From positions 21,485-85,484 of the forward strand of contig CAZXJJ010000005.1 in the NCBI GenBank assembly GCA_964640995.1: a DNA stretch of 64,000 nucleotides, written 5' to 3'. Positions 17,101 through 25,021 of this stretch are shown piece by piece. Below the pieces are notes generated by a model that saw nothing but the letters and a program-made list of their open reading frames with translations, ran no database searches and had not been told where the DNA came from. The stretch is from JAAYUH01 sp964640995. GTDB taxonomy: Bacteria > Caldisericota > Caldisericia > B22-G15. Position 1 is the first letter of the stretch, and the number at the start of each line of letters is the position of its first letter. Position numbers and translations under genes: made by a program.

Positions 17101-17568
17101 ACATATATTGTAAAGCCTGTTGGTGGATTTGGCTGTACATTTAAACCAGAAACAAAAACAATCAATTTAGTTCAGTGTTGTCCAGTTGGTTATGGATATC
17201 TTGAATTTGAATGCTCATGTGTTCAAATGGGAAGAATAGTTGTAACAATTACTGGAAATTGTCCTCAAGATACAAAAGTTGAAATTTATAATATGAATAA
17301 TGTGAAATTAGCTACTTTAACAAGACCCGCTGGCCAACCAAACTTTGATTCATACTGTACAATTCCTTGTAATCAAACCGTTAGAGTAGTTCCTGTTAAT
17401 CAAAGATGTAAATTTGATGCCTCCTATAATGATGTATATGTTAAATGTTGTCCAGATATTACTAATGTGGAATTTAGATGTTTCTGTTCATATACCACCA
17501 CGAATCAAAACAAAATTCTTCTATTCTTTAAAAATATTTTAATGTCACTATTAAGAATTTTCTTTTAA
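14182..17568 (+). CDS. Large surface protein: fibronectin-III-like, stalk domain and eight cysteine-rich repeats
   Basis: The 1128-residue product starts at the ATG 14182, right after AAAGGAGGTC. An in-frame ATG six codons upstream would lie before that site. An N-terminal membrane/signal segment is about 15-37 (FLGLIFILIFLTLISLN). Then come a fibronectin-III-like domain (about 45-130) and a stalk domain of the copper amine oxidase N type (about 140-275, DRTFLIIRHVVEEVGG and GRTLIPLRVTGDELNA). Eight tandem modules of about 85 residues follow, each beginning GRIxVxxP and carrying up to eight conserved cysteines (EC, GC, CPG, NxxC, CCP, FxCxC). A unique 105-residue insert with CGC lies between modules 2 and 3. 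The last 20 residues are hydrophobic (ILLFFKNILMSLLRIFF), possibly a membrane anchor. I know no named family for the full module; its GRIxV...IYD..G pattern recalls CNA-B or transthyretin-like beta sandwiches. A disulfide-braced surface fibre is inferred. Confidence 0.8.
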   Translation: MGCFNHKKTKTFLGLIFILIFLTLISLNHISIKAKNFQEFNLTAKGFCGFNYLEWNPVPNADRYWIYRGIGEGKVESMPLTDFPITETFYKDNKNVVQGTKYCYIVKAVDKNANEFAKSNEACAIPTCSTEIPEEKECELILQFQIGNTFYWVNGVQKGPMLTAPVLRWDRTFLIIRHVVEEVGGTIGWDSANQIVTILTKEGKKIEFQIGNRIYKVNGVAKQIDPYNPKVVPFIENGRTLIPLRVTGDELNAKEINWYGDKKIAELVFSVPCPEKPKAKIDILLPENCIKGTYIEIYDLKGNPITIIREQKGGLYTTDCKLSCPGSYIVKPVNPNCKFFPETQQVTFNEKECCPPYKKVEFKCECEEVKKGRIIVKMPPECAKGTKVIIYDSSGNIVWEGVVNEQGIFDTDCILKCPGEYKVVPTNPNRVFVPQSHLVVLKDCCPGVHIVEFNCREVTQFIQKLCGCIIRMTLQPDENGNYQVYVIPNCQPVQTTPNVILLNFPANLPDTNLGISILDYYNQFQHPVPTGLGCIWVIYEPATGKVVEWIAQPDKKPCCEEIQEGGRIIVKMTKECIIGTKVLIYDEAGNVVWSGESNIGGVIDTGCKLKCPGVYKIVPVNEKCKFNPSSHVVKVDCCPYETVVEFTCDCVIEIKGRIVVEMPKECLDGTIIHIMTEDKVEVWKGRANEVGIFDTGCNLECPKKYFVIPENPKCTFTPTTRLVDLSKCCPEYEKVWFECKCGENKGRIIAIFPKECIDGTIVHVFETQKYTEVYTGRPDGSGVFDTGCTLPCPGIYVIRPENKNCTFDPTETKIIVEKCCPDVYRYEFKCRCEKPLGRIQVKIPRECASGSVLLIYDSSGKLVGSYGPNSEGWFDTGCILPCPGVYTLKPQNANCKFSPETMKVELTKCCPDVQSYEFKCECTYKGRIDVKLPLNCLPAKVEIYDSRGNLLYRLSEYNANGIFTTGCTLPCPGTYIVKPVGGFGCTFKPETKTINLVQCCPVGYGYLEFECSCVQMGRIVVTITGNCPQDTKVEIYNMNNVKLATLTRPAGQPNFDSYCTIPCNQTVRVVPVNQRCKFDASYNDVYVKCCPDITNVEFRCFCSYTTTNQNKILLFFKNILMSLLRIFF
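15010..17505 (+). repeat. Eight coding tandem repeats of a cysteine-rich module
   Basis: Module starts are near 15010, 15295, 15877, 16147, 16417, 16690, 16957 and 17230. Modules 3 to 8 have a period of about 270 bases. The repeats have diverged at the DNA level, but the protein pattern is held: GRI at the start, FDTGC in the middle, CPGxY, PxNxxC, CCP and FxCxC at the end. Module 2 has Arg in place of the fourth cysteine. Modules 1 and 8 are the most divergent. Confidence 0.85.
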
Positions 17569-17585
17569 GGGTTAACAAAAATTTA

Positions 17586-17612
17586 ATGGGGGCTAAACTG
17601 CCCCCATTTTTT
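17586..17612. terminator. Bidirectional terminator between the surface-protein gene and the sugar operon
   Basis: ATGGGGGC (17586-17593), six-base loop, GCCCCCAT (17600-17607), then a run of T. A strong GC stem in AT-rich DNA between two convergent genes, with A residues on the other flank, so it can serve both strands. Confidence 0.92.
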
Positions 17613-17626
17613 ATTTAGATTAAAAT

Positions 17627-18850
17627 TTATAAACCTTGTTGACACAAATCTCTATATAAATATGCACTTTCTCTTGGTTTTCTCTCAAGGGTTTTAAAAT
17701 CGACTTCAAAAAGACCAAACCTCATTGAATAGCCTTCAATCCACTCAAAATTATCCATTAAAGACCAATACATGTATCCAAAAACTTCTAATCCATCATT
17801 TTTTGCTCTTTTTACACTATCAATTGCTTTGATTAAAAAATCTTTTCTTAATTTATCTTCCTTGTCTGCAATTCCATGTTCAGTTATTAAAATTTTTTTA
17901 TTATATTTCTTTAAACTCATTAAAATCTCATAGAGACCCTCTGGATAATATTCATAACCAAAATCTGTTAAAATAGCATCTTTCCTTTTTTTCTCTGTAA
18001 AAATTTTAAATGGGTGAAATTTTACAAATGCTCTTGTGTAAAAATTTACTCCAATAAAATCAAGTGAATTCTTTAAATCAGAAATTACCTCATTTTTTCC
18101 AAATGGTTTTTTGATAACACCTTCAATAAGAGAATCTAAAATTTTATAATTATAAAGTTCATTAATATAATTTGCAACAATTTTATCAGCAAAAAAGTTA
18201 GATGCAGGGTAAAAAAGTTCCATATTATGAGCAATTGAAACTTGTGAGTTGCTATCTTCCTCCTTTATTATCTTAAATGCTTCCATATGAGAAAGAATTA
18301 AGTTTCTCGCTACCTTTAAACCCAATTTAAAATTTTTCATTCCAGGTGGCCACCATCCAAAAATATAACCTAAAACCGCAAGCACAAGTGGTTCATTAAT
18401 TGTTATCCAATATTTTACATATTTTTTAAAATATGGAACAACTTTTTTGATGAATCTTGAGAAAATTTTAGGTGAATCATCATTTAAGAAACCGTCTTTG
18501 TTATAAAACCAAATTGGAATTGTGAAGTGGTGAAGAGTTAAAACAGGTTCAATGTTTAATTTTTTCAATTCTTCAAGCATATCTATATAGTGCTCTATTT
18601 CTTTTTCGTCAAACTTTCCTTCTTCTGGCTCTATTCTTGACCATTCTATTGAAAACCTATGAGCATTGTTATTTAGAAATTGAATCAATTTAAAATCTTC
18701 TCTATATAGATGATAGTGATCACATGAAGGATGAGAGGAATCTTGAGTTTTTATTTTTCCCATCTTTTCCCATAACCACCAATCATTATTAAAATTTCCA
18801 CCTTCAACCTGATGGCTTGCTGTTGCAGTTCCCCATAAAAAATTATTCAT
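17627..18850 (-). CDS. Glycoside hydrolase family 1 beta-glycosidase
   Basis: The 407-residue protein has the GH1 signatures: N-terminal FLWGTATASHQVEGG, the acid/base region WITINEPLVLAVLGY (catalytic Glu in NEP), and the nucleophile region ILITEHGIAD, where most members have ITENG. Near the end it has YMYWSLMDNFEWIEGYSMRF, which binds sugar. It is a little shorter than the usual 440-480 residues. No signal peptide, so it acts in the cytoplasm on imported beta-glucosides, -galactosides or similar. It is the last gene of the sugar operon, four bases after pfkB, with a GGAGGAGTG ribosome site. Confidence 0.93.
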   Translation of the reverse strand: MNNFLWGTATASHQVEGGNFNNDWWLWEKMGKIKTQDSSHPSCDHYHLYREDFKLIQFLNNNAHRFSIEWSRIEPEEGKFDEKEIEHYIDMLEELKKLNIEPVLTLHHFTIPIWFYNKDGFLNDDSPKIFSRFIKKVVPYFKKYVKYWITINEPLVLAVLGYIFGWWPPGMKNFKLGLKVARNLILSHMEAFKIIKEEDSNSQVSIAHNMELFYPASNFFADKIVANYINELYNYKILDSLIEGVIKKPFGKNEVISDLKNSLDFIGVNFYTRAFVKFHPFKIFTEKKRKDAILTDFGYEYYPEGLYEILMSLKKYNKKILITEHGIADKEDKLRKDFLIKAIDSVKRAKNDGLEVFGYMYWSLMDNFEWIEGYSMRFGLFEVDFKTLERKPRESAYLYRDLCQQGL

Positions 18851-18853
18851 AAA

Positions 18854-19777
18854 TCACTCCTCCATTAATGTAATATTAATTTTTTTAAAAATTTCTTCTA
18901 AATCTTCTTTATTTACCCTTCCTCCCTCATAAAAAGAAAGATTACTAATCGATGATGATATCCCATATTTTAAGGAATCAAAAAGATTCATTCCCTCATC
19001 AATTCCATAAACAAAACCACCCATAAAAGAGTCACCTGCTCCAACTGTATTAACTATTTTAACTTTAAAATCTGAATTTATTTTATAAACATTTTCATTT
19101 AATAAAAATATAGCGCCTTTTTCTCCAAGAGTTATAACTGGTAGAAAAACTTTATAATTTTTAAAAACTTCAAAAAGTGAATTTTTATTTATTAAATCTA
19201 TTTTAAAAGTTCTCTTAAACTCATTTTCATTTACTTTTAAAAAGAAAATTTCAAGTCTCTCAAGAATTTTAATTAAAATTTCACCATGTATATCAAGAAA
19301 GATTTTCCTATCTTTAAAAGTTTCAAGAATTTTTAAAATATGATCTTCTCTAACTCCTAGAGGAATGCTTCCAGAAATTATGATATATTGAAAACTTTCC
19401 TCTCTTTTTAGAATCTCACTAATCAATTTTTCAACTTTTTCTTCTTTTATTTCTGGTCCAATTTCATATATTTCTGTAACTTTTCCACTGCCATCTAGTA
19501 AAATATTACAAATACGATTCTCATTTTCAATTTCAATTAGTAGAGTAATAATACCTTCTTTTATCAATCCTTCTTTTATAAAACCACCATTAAATCCACC
19601 AATAAAGCCTGCAACAGTTGAAGTTTTATTTAAAGACCTTAAACATCTTGCAACATTGACTCCTTTTCCTCCTGGAAGCGAAGATAAAACTTTAACTCTA
19701 TTTTCACTGAATGGCCTAAATTCATCAATATACAAAACTTTATCAATTGCAAGATTAAATGTGATTATTAAAATCAT
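18854..19777 (-). CDS. PfkB-family phosphosugar kinase (1-phosphofructokinase / tagatose-6-phosphate kinase type)
   Basis: The 307 residues have the ribokinase-fold signatures: the N-terminal LPGGKGVNVARCL glycine motif and the C-terminal NTVGAGDSFMGGFVYG with the catalytic Asp in GAGDS. The start ITFNLAIDKVLYIDEF resembles the FruK/LacC/PfkB subgroup, which phosphorylates hexose phosphates. In this operon it most likely converts fructose-6-phosphate or a related ketose phosphate to the bisphosphate. Its start overlaps the GH36 stop by four bases. Exact substrate not decidable. Confidence 0.85.
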   Translation of the reverse strand: MILIITFNLAIDKVLYIDEFRPFSENRVKVLSSLPGGKGVNVARCLRSLNKTSTVAGFIGGFNGGFIKEGLIKEGIITLLIEIENENRICNILLDGSGKVTEIYEIGPEIKEEKVEKLISEILKREESFQYIIISGSIPLGVREDHILKILETFKDRKIFLDIHGEILIKILERLEIFFLKVNENEFKRTFKIDLINKNSLFEVFKNYKVFLPVITLGEKGAIFLLNENVYKINSDFKVKIVNTVGAGDSFMGGFVYGIDEGMNLFDSLKYGISSSISNLSFYEGGRVNKEDLEEIFKKINITLMEE

Positions 19778-21411
19778 AATATAAAAATCCTTGACTCATG
19801 GGGGTAAATTAAATTATCCTCTCTATGCTTTATAATTTCTTCTTTGTATTTCTTAATTTTTTTAACTTTATCTGAAAGATTGACGTACAAACAGAAATCA
19901 AATTTTTCACCATTAAAACTATATTTATATAGGTCATCTTGAAACTCAAAATCATAAAGAGAGTAATTTCCAATCTCTTTAAGTTTTTCAATTAAAACAA
20001 AATTTTCTTTTTTTAATGTATAAATTGGATCTGAAAAGAAAATAACATTTGAAAGAAGAAAATTTATAATTTGTATTGTTTCTTTTTCAAAACTCCTTAG
20101 TTTCTTTGGCTTTAAAAATATAACATCTGGATCAAAAAGAAATTTTTGTGAAGAAAAAATATCTCTTAAAAGTGTGTTTCTTAAAGAATTATAAGCTTCA
20201 ACCCTTCCTTGAAAACAAATGAATCTTAAAAAAGAGTTTTTCCAACCATCCATAGTATCAGGTCCGATTCTTAAAATATCATATAGATTATCTTTTAAAA
20301 TAAAAGGAGCTCCACAACCAAGAATTATTGAATCTTTAAGCTCATTTCTTATTTTATTCATGAAATTTATAAATTTTTCATATCTTGAAGCGCTATTTTC
20401 TCCCTTTATAAATCCAGCATAAAGAAAATCGAGTTTAAAAAGTTTAAAACCAATTTCTTTTAGATATATTAAACTTTTTAATATTTTTTCTTTAACCTCT
20501 TCTTTTTCAATATCAAGGGGATAGAAGTATCCACTCCATAAGGGGTTATAACCACATGGGAAAATTTTTCCTAATTTATCTTTTAAAAGAAGGTCTTTTC
20601 TCTCTTTAAAAACTTTTGAATTTTTTTCAGCAATAAAAGGTGCAAGCCAAATTCCAGGTGAAATACCATTTTTAATTAATCTATCACAAATCTCTTTCAG
20701 AGAATCATTAAATTTTTCGTTTTCTTCCCAATCACCAATGCTTTTTTGCCATCCATCATCTATTTGAAAATAATCAAGTTTTAATGGAGTATTTTCAAGC
20801 GCATCAATATTCTTAAAAATTTCTTCTTTATTAATATTTCTGTAATAATAATACCAAGATGTCCAACCATAAATTTTTTTGTTGAAATTTTGATTAAAAA
20901 TTGGTTTTTCAAACTCCTCAGCTTTTATTTTTAGTTTAATCTCTTCATACAAAAATCTATCAATTTCAAAAACAAATTTTATTTTATTTTTTTCTATAAC
21001 AAAATAAATAAAGAAATCGGTATTTTCATTTATTAAAAAGAGGTAACTTTTTGTTCCTTTTAAAATAGTAAAACTATAACTTATATTTGGAGATAAATTT
21101 TCAGGGTCAAGATAATGGTATTTTAAAATTTTTAATAAAGGACCTTTTTCTTTAATTTCATTTCTAAAAAAGTAAGAAGGTGACCAAGATTGAAACCCAT
21201 TTCTAAAAATAAAATAATCATTTGGTTTATTTATTAAATAAGTTATTGATAATTTTTTAATAAAAATTTTATCTTTTGGTTTAAAATTTAATTCTATAAG
21301 AGAATTTAATTTGTATTCAAAAAGAGATAAATTTTTTTCTTTTTCAATGAATTCAAATTTCTCATCAGATTCAATTTCAATTTTCTCAAATGAAATATCA
21401 AATTCTTTCAT
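19774..21411 (-). CDS. GH36 alpha-galactosidase-like glycosidase
   Basis: The 545 residues follow the layout of the Thermotoga GalA-type family 36 enzymes: an N-terminal beta domain with FRNGFQSWSPS, then a (beta/alpha)8 barrel with GWTSWYYYYRNI, FQIDDGWQKSIGDW, GIWLAPF, and the nucleophile segment LFKLDFLYAG (Asp in KLD). The acid/base segment LRIGPDTMDGW follows ILGCGAPF. Predicted to cleave terminal alpha-galactosides in the cytoplasm (no signal peptide). Overlaps the genes on both sides by four bases. Confidence 0.88.
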   Translation of the reverse strand: MKEFDISFEKIEIESDEKFEFIEKEKNLSLFEYKLNSLIELNFKPKDKIFIKKLSITYLINKPNDYFIFRNGFQSWSPSYFFRNEIKEKGPLLKILKYHYLDPENLSPNISYSFTILKGTKSYLFLINENTDFFIYFVIEKNKIKFVFEIDRFLYEEIKLKIKAEEFEKPIFNQNFNKKIYGWTSWYYYYRNINKEEIFKNIDALENTPLKLDYFQIDDGWQKSIGDWEENEKFNDSLKEICDRLIKNGISPGIWLAPFIAEKNSKVFKERKDLLLKDKLGKIFPCGYNPLWSGYFYPLDIEKEEVKEKILKSLIYLKEIGFKLFKLDFLYAGFIKGENSASRYEKFINFMNKIRNELKDSIILGCGAPFILKDNLYDILRIGPDTMDGWKNSFLRFICFQGRVEAYNSLRNTLLRDIFSSQKFLFDPDVIFLKPKKLRSFEKETIQIINFLLSNVIFFSDPIYTLKKENFVLIEKLKEIGNYSLYDFEFQDDLYKYSFNGEKFDFCLYVNLSDKVKKIKKYKEEIIKHREDNLIYPHESRIFIL

Positions 21412-22754
21412 TTTTTAATCATTTCTTCTCTAACAGATTCCATCTTCTTTCTTACTTTTTCAACATCATTATGAATAAAAATTGCAACAACAAAGAAAAG
21501 GAGGCCACAAGGGATCCAAAATATTGCAGAAACTTTCATTGCAGTATCAAGAGAAGAGATTGATGATATTAATCCTCCTACAAATGGTCCAAATCCTGCT
21601 CCTATTGAATCTGTTAAATTAAAAATAGAGGATATTGCTCCTCTATGTTCTGGAACATTAACATTCATAAGCATTGCTTTTACATTTGGGCCTGCAAATG
21701 AGATAAAGAATGCTCCAATAAATCCAAATAAACTTGGAGGAAGAATATCAAAAAATGTTGGATTTGCTTTTCCTGGCCAGTATAAAGTTATTAAAACTGG
21801 TATAACTCCTATTAGTTGCGAAAATCCACATAAAATTGGGAGATATGCTCTTTTCTTTAAATACAATTTATTTCCAACATATCCACCAATAAATTTTCCA
21901 GCAATTGTTCCTAAACCTAAAATAATTAGTAGAACTGTTCCAAGTTGAATCGGATAACTTTTGTGTCGATAGTAAAAAGTAATTAAATAAAATGGAATTA
22001 TGCCCCAAGCAACTGTTCCAGGAATTCCTTGAATGAATAACCAAACATTTGTTGGAATCTTGACTAAACTAATATAATCTTTTAGAGAGAGTGTTCCTTT
22101 ATATTTTTTACCTCCAAGAATAAGGTCTTTTATCTCTTGTTCTCCTGCGCCTCTTTCTGGTTCTCTACCAAAAATAATCATACCCAAAGCAAAAAGGAAA
22201 TTTGGAAATGATACAACAATAAAAGGAATCCTCCAACCATAGACTGGTGCAAGAAAGCCTGCTGCAACCATTCCAATAATAATTCCAACTGCTGTTATTG
22301 CATCATACCACGCTTGTGCACGAGGTCTCTGTTTTTCTGTGAAAAGATCTCCTACAAGAGAAAATGCTATTGGAACAGTACCACCAATTCCTATTCCAGT
22401 TAAAACTCTTAAAATAAAAATTTCTGTGTAATTTCTTGCAAATGCAGTAAGAAAACATGGTATTTCACCAAGAAGAATTGCAATAATAAGAAGGGTTTTT
22501 CTTGAAAATTTATCTGTAAGATATCCCCATAAGAGTGTTACAACCGCTGCAACAAGAGTAAAAGCAGAACCAACAATTCCAATTTCTCTATCTCCAATAT
22601 GAAACTCCTTTTCAATGAATTCAATGCTCGGTGACATTACATTTTGATCTGCATATAGAATAATTCCAGTTAAAAGAAGCAAAACAAAAAGAGCAAGAAC
22701 TCCTTTCTTAAAAGAATAAACTTCATCAAGTCCAATTTTTTCAAAAAATCTCAA
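21408..22754 (-). CDS. Major facilitator superfamily transporter
   Basis: A 448-residue integral membrane protein with about 12 hydrophobic segments. The loop 2-3 motif GYLTDKFSRKTLL is the MFS signature A, and the repeated FIGGYVGNKLYLKKR appears in the second half. The N-terminal part (DQNVMSPSIEFIEKEF) resembles Spinster-like members. Within this operon it is the only transporter, so it probably imports the oligosaccharide or glycoside that the neighbouring hydrolases cleave. The TTG start follows AAGGAGGTAAGCATC. Confidence 0.88.
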   Translation of the reverse strand: MRFFEKIGLDEVYSFKKGVLALFVLLLLTGIILYADQNVMSPSIEFIEKEFHIGDREIGIVGSAFTLVAAVVTLLWGYLTDKFSRKTLLIIAILLGEIPCFLTAFARNYTEIFILRVLTGIGIGGTVPIAFSLVGDLFTEKQRPRAQAWYDAITAVGIIIGMVAAGFLAPVYGWRIPFIVVSFPNFLFALGMIIFGREPERGAGEQEIKDLILGGKKYKGTLSLKDYISLVKIPTNVWLFIQGIPGTVAWGIIPFYLITFYYRHKSYPIQLGTVLLIILGLGTIAGKFIGGYVGNKLYLKKRAYLPILCGFSQLIGVIPVLITLYWPGKANPTFFDILPPSLFGFIGAFFISFAGPNVKAMLMNVNVPEHRGAISSIFNLTDSIGAGFGPFVGGLISSISSLDTAMKVSAIFWIPCGLLFFVVAIFIHNDVEKVRKKMESVREEMIKK

Positions 22755-22759
22755 GATGC

Positions 22760-25021
22760 TTACCTCCTTTCAAGAATTATTTTTTTATTATTTTTACTAA
22801 AAATTAATTTATTTTTCTCTTTTCTTTTAAAATCTCCCTCAATTATTCTTTCAACATCAAATGATAAAAGAAGAACTAAGTTTTCTAATTCTTTATTAAA
22901 ATCACTTAAAAACTCTATTTCAACAATTTTTCCATTTGTGTTAACTTTAAAAGATAGTTTTCCAAAGTAAGTTGGACCATTTATAAAAGAAAGAGATTTT
23001 TTATCTTCGAACCATTCGGGTAATGCGCCTGAAAAGAGAACTAAATTTTTTTCTTTTTCATAAACAATTGAGTTTCTTATTAAGTGTAAAATTTCTGCAA
23101 CAAACCATCCATGATGTCCATCTCCCTCGCAACCACCGAGTGTTTTAGGGTTAATTCCTTCAGGTCCAGTATAAGTTGGTTTTAAAAGTTTAATGACATT
23201 TTTAAATAGTTCTTTTGCCTCATCTATCTCTTCAAGATAAAGAAGTGAATTTGCTATTTCAAGAGTAAGATAAAGGTTTATTCCTGAATGGGTTATATTT
23301 TGATAAAAACATCCTTTTTCAAAAAATTTTTCTTTTAAAACTTCATAAGTATTTAAAATCTCCTCTTTTGTTAATAAGTCTAATCTTAAAGGAAAAATTG
23401 ATGTAAAAGTTGCAACCATTGAAGCATCTATATTCCTTCCATAGGCACCTAAAACTATTTTCTTATTTAATCTCTTTTGATCCTCTTCAATTGCTTTTCT
23501 AAGAGATTTTTTAAAATCTTCATAAAAAGAATAAAAAAGTTCTTCATTTTCTTTTAAATTAAGTTCTTTTGATGCAAAAGAAGCATCAAGAAGCCCTCTT
23601 AAACCAAAATAGTCATCATAATAATAAAGATCATTTGGACCAAAGTGTTCTGCAGAAAATCCTGGTGGTAGGAGGCCCTGTGATTCTTTATATTTTTTTC
23701 TTTTTCTCTCAATCCAATTTGCACCTTTATAAATTGATTTATAAATTTCTTTTAAAAATTCTTTATCTTTAGATAATCTATAATATTCAACAATTGTAAA
23801 AATTGCTTCTCCATTTGAATCCCACTCACCATTTTGTGAGATAAAGTAACCATCTCTTTTTTGTTTTTTAGGAAATTCTTTAAGTAGTTCCTTGCTTCTT
23901 TTAAGATCTCCAATTTTTGAAAGTGCAGAAATCATATAGGCACTATCTCTAAACCAAAATCTTTTATATGTAAGAGGACCTGGTGTAATGATATTATCTG
24001 AAATAAGTGATTTAAGATAAATTTTGTTTGAATTAAAAATTTCATTTATTTTTTCATCTGGAACTGTTATATCTAATTCTTCTTCCCTCTCCTTTTCATA
24101 AAATCTTTTGTTGAAGTTTAATGCTTCATAAAAATTGTTTGTTTTATAATAGTCTTCTTGAGGTAAAAAGATATCAATTTCTTTTTCTTCACTTTTTTTT
24201 AGATCAAATTCATAATAAATTCCACCTGTTAACATTCCGTATTTCGATTTGCTTTGATTTTCATTTAAAACTTCTCCATCAAGAATATCTTTTTCTTCTT
24301 TAAAAAGTATCTTTTTATAATTTTCTGTTATAGGTATTAAAAATATCTTATCATTTACATATAGTTTTTCGTTTTTGAACTCTAGTGAATGAATTGGAAT
24401 AAATGATTCAGGATTAAATGGTCTTACAAGAAAATAGATTTTATATTTACCTTCAACTTTTGATTTAATATGAAAATTTAAATATATTCCAAAATCTCTT
24501 ATACTTGAAAAGGTTTTTAAATTATATTCAAAATCTTCATCTTTTCCAGAAGATTTAATTAATGAAGTTTCTGTATCAAATTTCTGTTTGATTTTTTCTT
24601 TTGAGGGAAAGAAATATTTTCCATCTTTTTCGATAAATATATCAAGAGATGGGAAATTTTGTCTTGGAGAGATTAATCCTTTTTCATCTATTACTCCTTT
24701 TTCACTACTTTCTGGAAATCCAAGAATTGTCCAGTTTCTATGGGTTATGTTTATTGCAAAAATATTTGCTCCTCTTGCAACAAAAGAGGTGCTTTTTGGA
24801 TTTAATTGTTCCTCAATCCAAAAAGGGTATACCCAATTTGAATTTATCTCAAATACTCTACTTGTTAAAAGTCCTTTGGCAAGAATTTCTAAATTTAATG
24901 GAAGGAGTTCTGTTGGAAAAGCAACTTCACTTTTTCTCCCCATTGATAAAAGTGACACAAGATATGGTTCTAAGTTTTTTAATTTTAGAATTTTTAAGAG
25001 TTTCTTTAAAAAAATATTCAT
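22760..25021 (-). CDS. (alpha/alpha)6-barrel glycoside hydrolase, glycogen-debranching/GH15-63-like
   Basis: A 753-residue cytoplasmic protein. Residues about 1-310 form a beta-rich N-terminal domain. Residues about 320-680 show the (alpha/alpha)6 toroid pattern: YKRFWFRDSAYMISALSKIG, NGEWDSNGEAIFTIVEYYR, YYYDDYFGLRGLLDA and LGGCEGDGHHGWFVAEI. Acidic residues in WFRD, GEWD and YDDY are candidate catalytic residues. I cannot place it in one CAZy family; amylo-1,6-glucosidase, GH15, GH63 and GH37-like enzymes share this fold. Substrate probably an alpha-glucan or alpha-glucoside. Confidence 0.75.
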   Translation of the reverse strand: MNIFLKKLLKILKLKNLEPYLVSLLSMGRKSEVAFPTELLPLNLEILAKGLLTSRVFEINSNWVYPFWIEEQLNPKSTSFVARGANIFAINITHRNWTILGFPESSEKGVIDEKGLISPRQNFPSLDIFIEKDGKYFFPSKEKIKQKFDTETSLIKSSGKDEDFEYNLKTFSSIRDFGIYLNFHIKSKVEGKYKIYFLVRPFNPESFIPIHSLEFKNEKLYVNDKIFLIPITENYKKILFKEEKDILDGEVLNENQSKSKYGMLTGGIYYEFDLKKSEEKEIDIFLPQEDYYKTNNFYEALNFNKRFYEKEREEELDITVPDEKINEIFNSNKIYLKSLISDNIITPGPLTYKRFWFRDSAYMISALSKIGDLKRSKELLKEFPKKQKRDGYFISQNGEWDSNGEAIFTIVEYYRLSKDKEFLKEIYKSIYKGANWIERKRKKYKESQGLLPPGFSAEHFGPNDLYYYDDYFGLRGLLDASFASKELNLKENEELFYSFYEDFKKSLRKAIEEDQKRLNKKIVLGAYGRNIDASMVATFTSIFPLRLDLLTKEEILNTYEVLKEKFFEKGCFYQNITHSGINLYLTLEIANSLLYLEEIDEAKELFKNVIKLLKPTYTGPEGINPKTLGGCEGDGHHGWFVAEILHLIRNSIVYEKEKNLVLFSGALPEWFEDKKSLSFINGPTYFGKLSFKVNTNGKIVEIEFLSDFNKELENLVLLLSFDVERIIEGDFKRKEKNKLIFSKNNKKIILERR

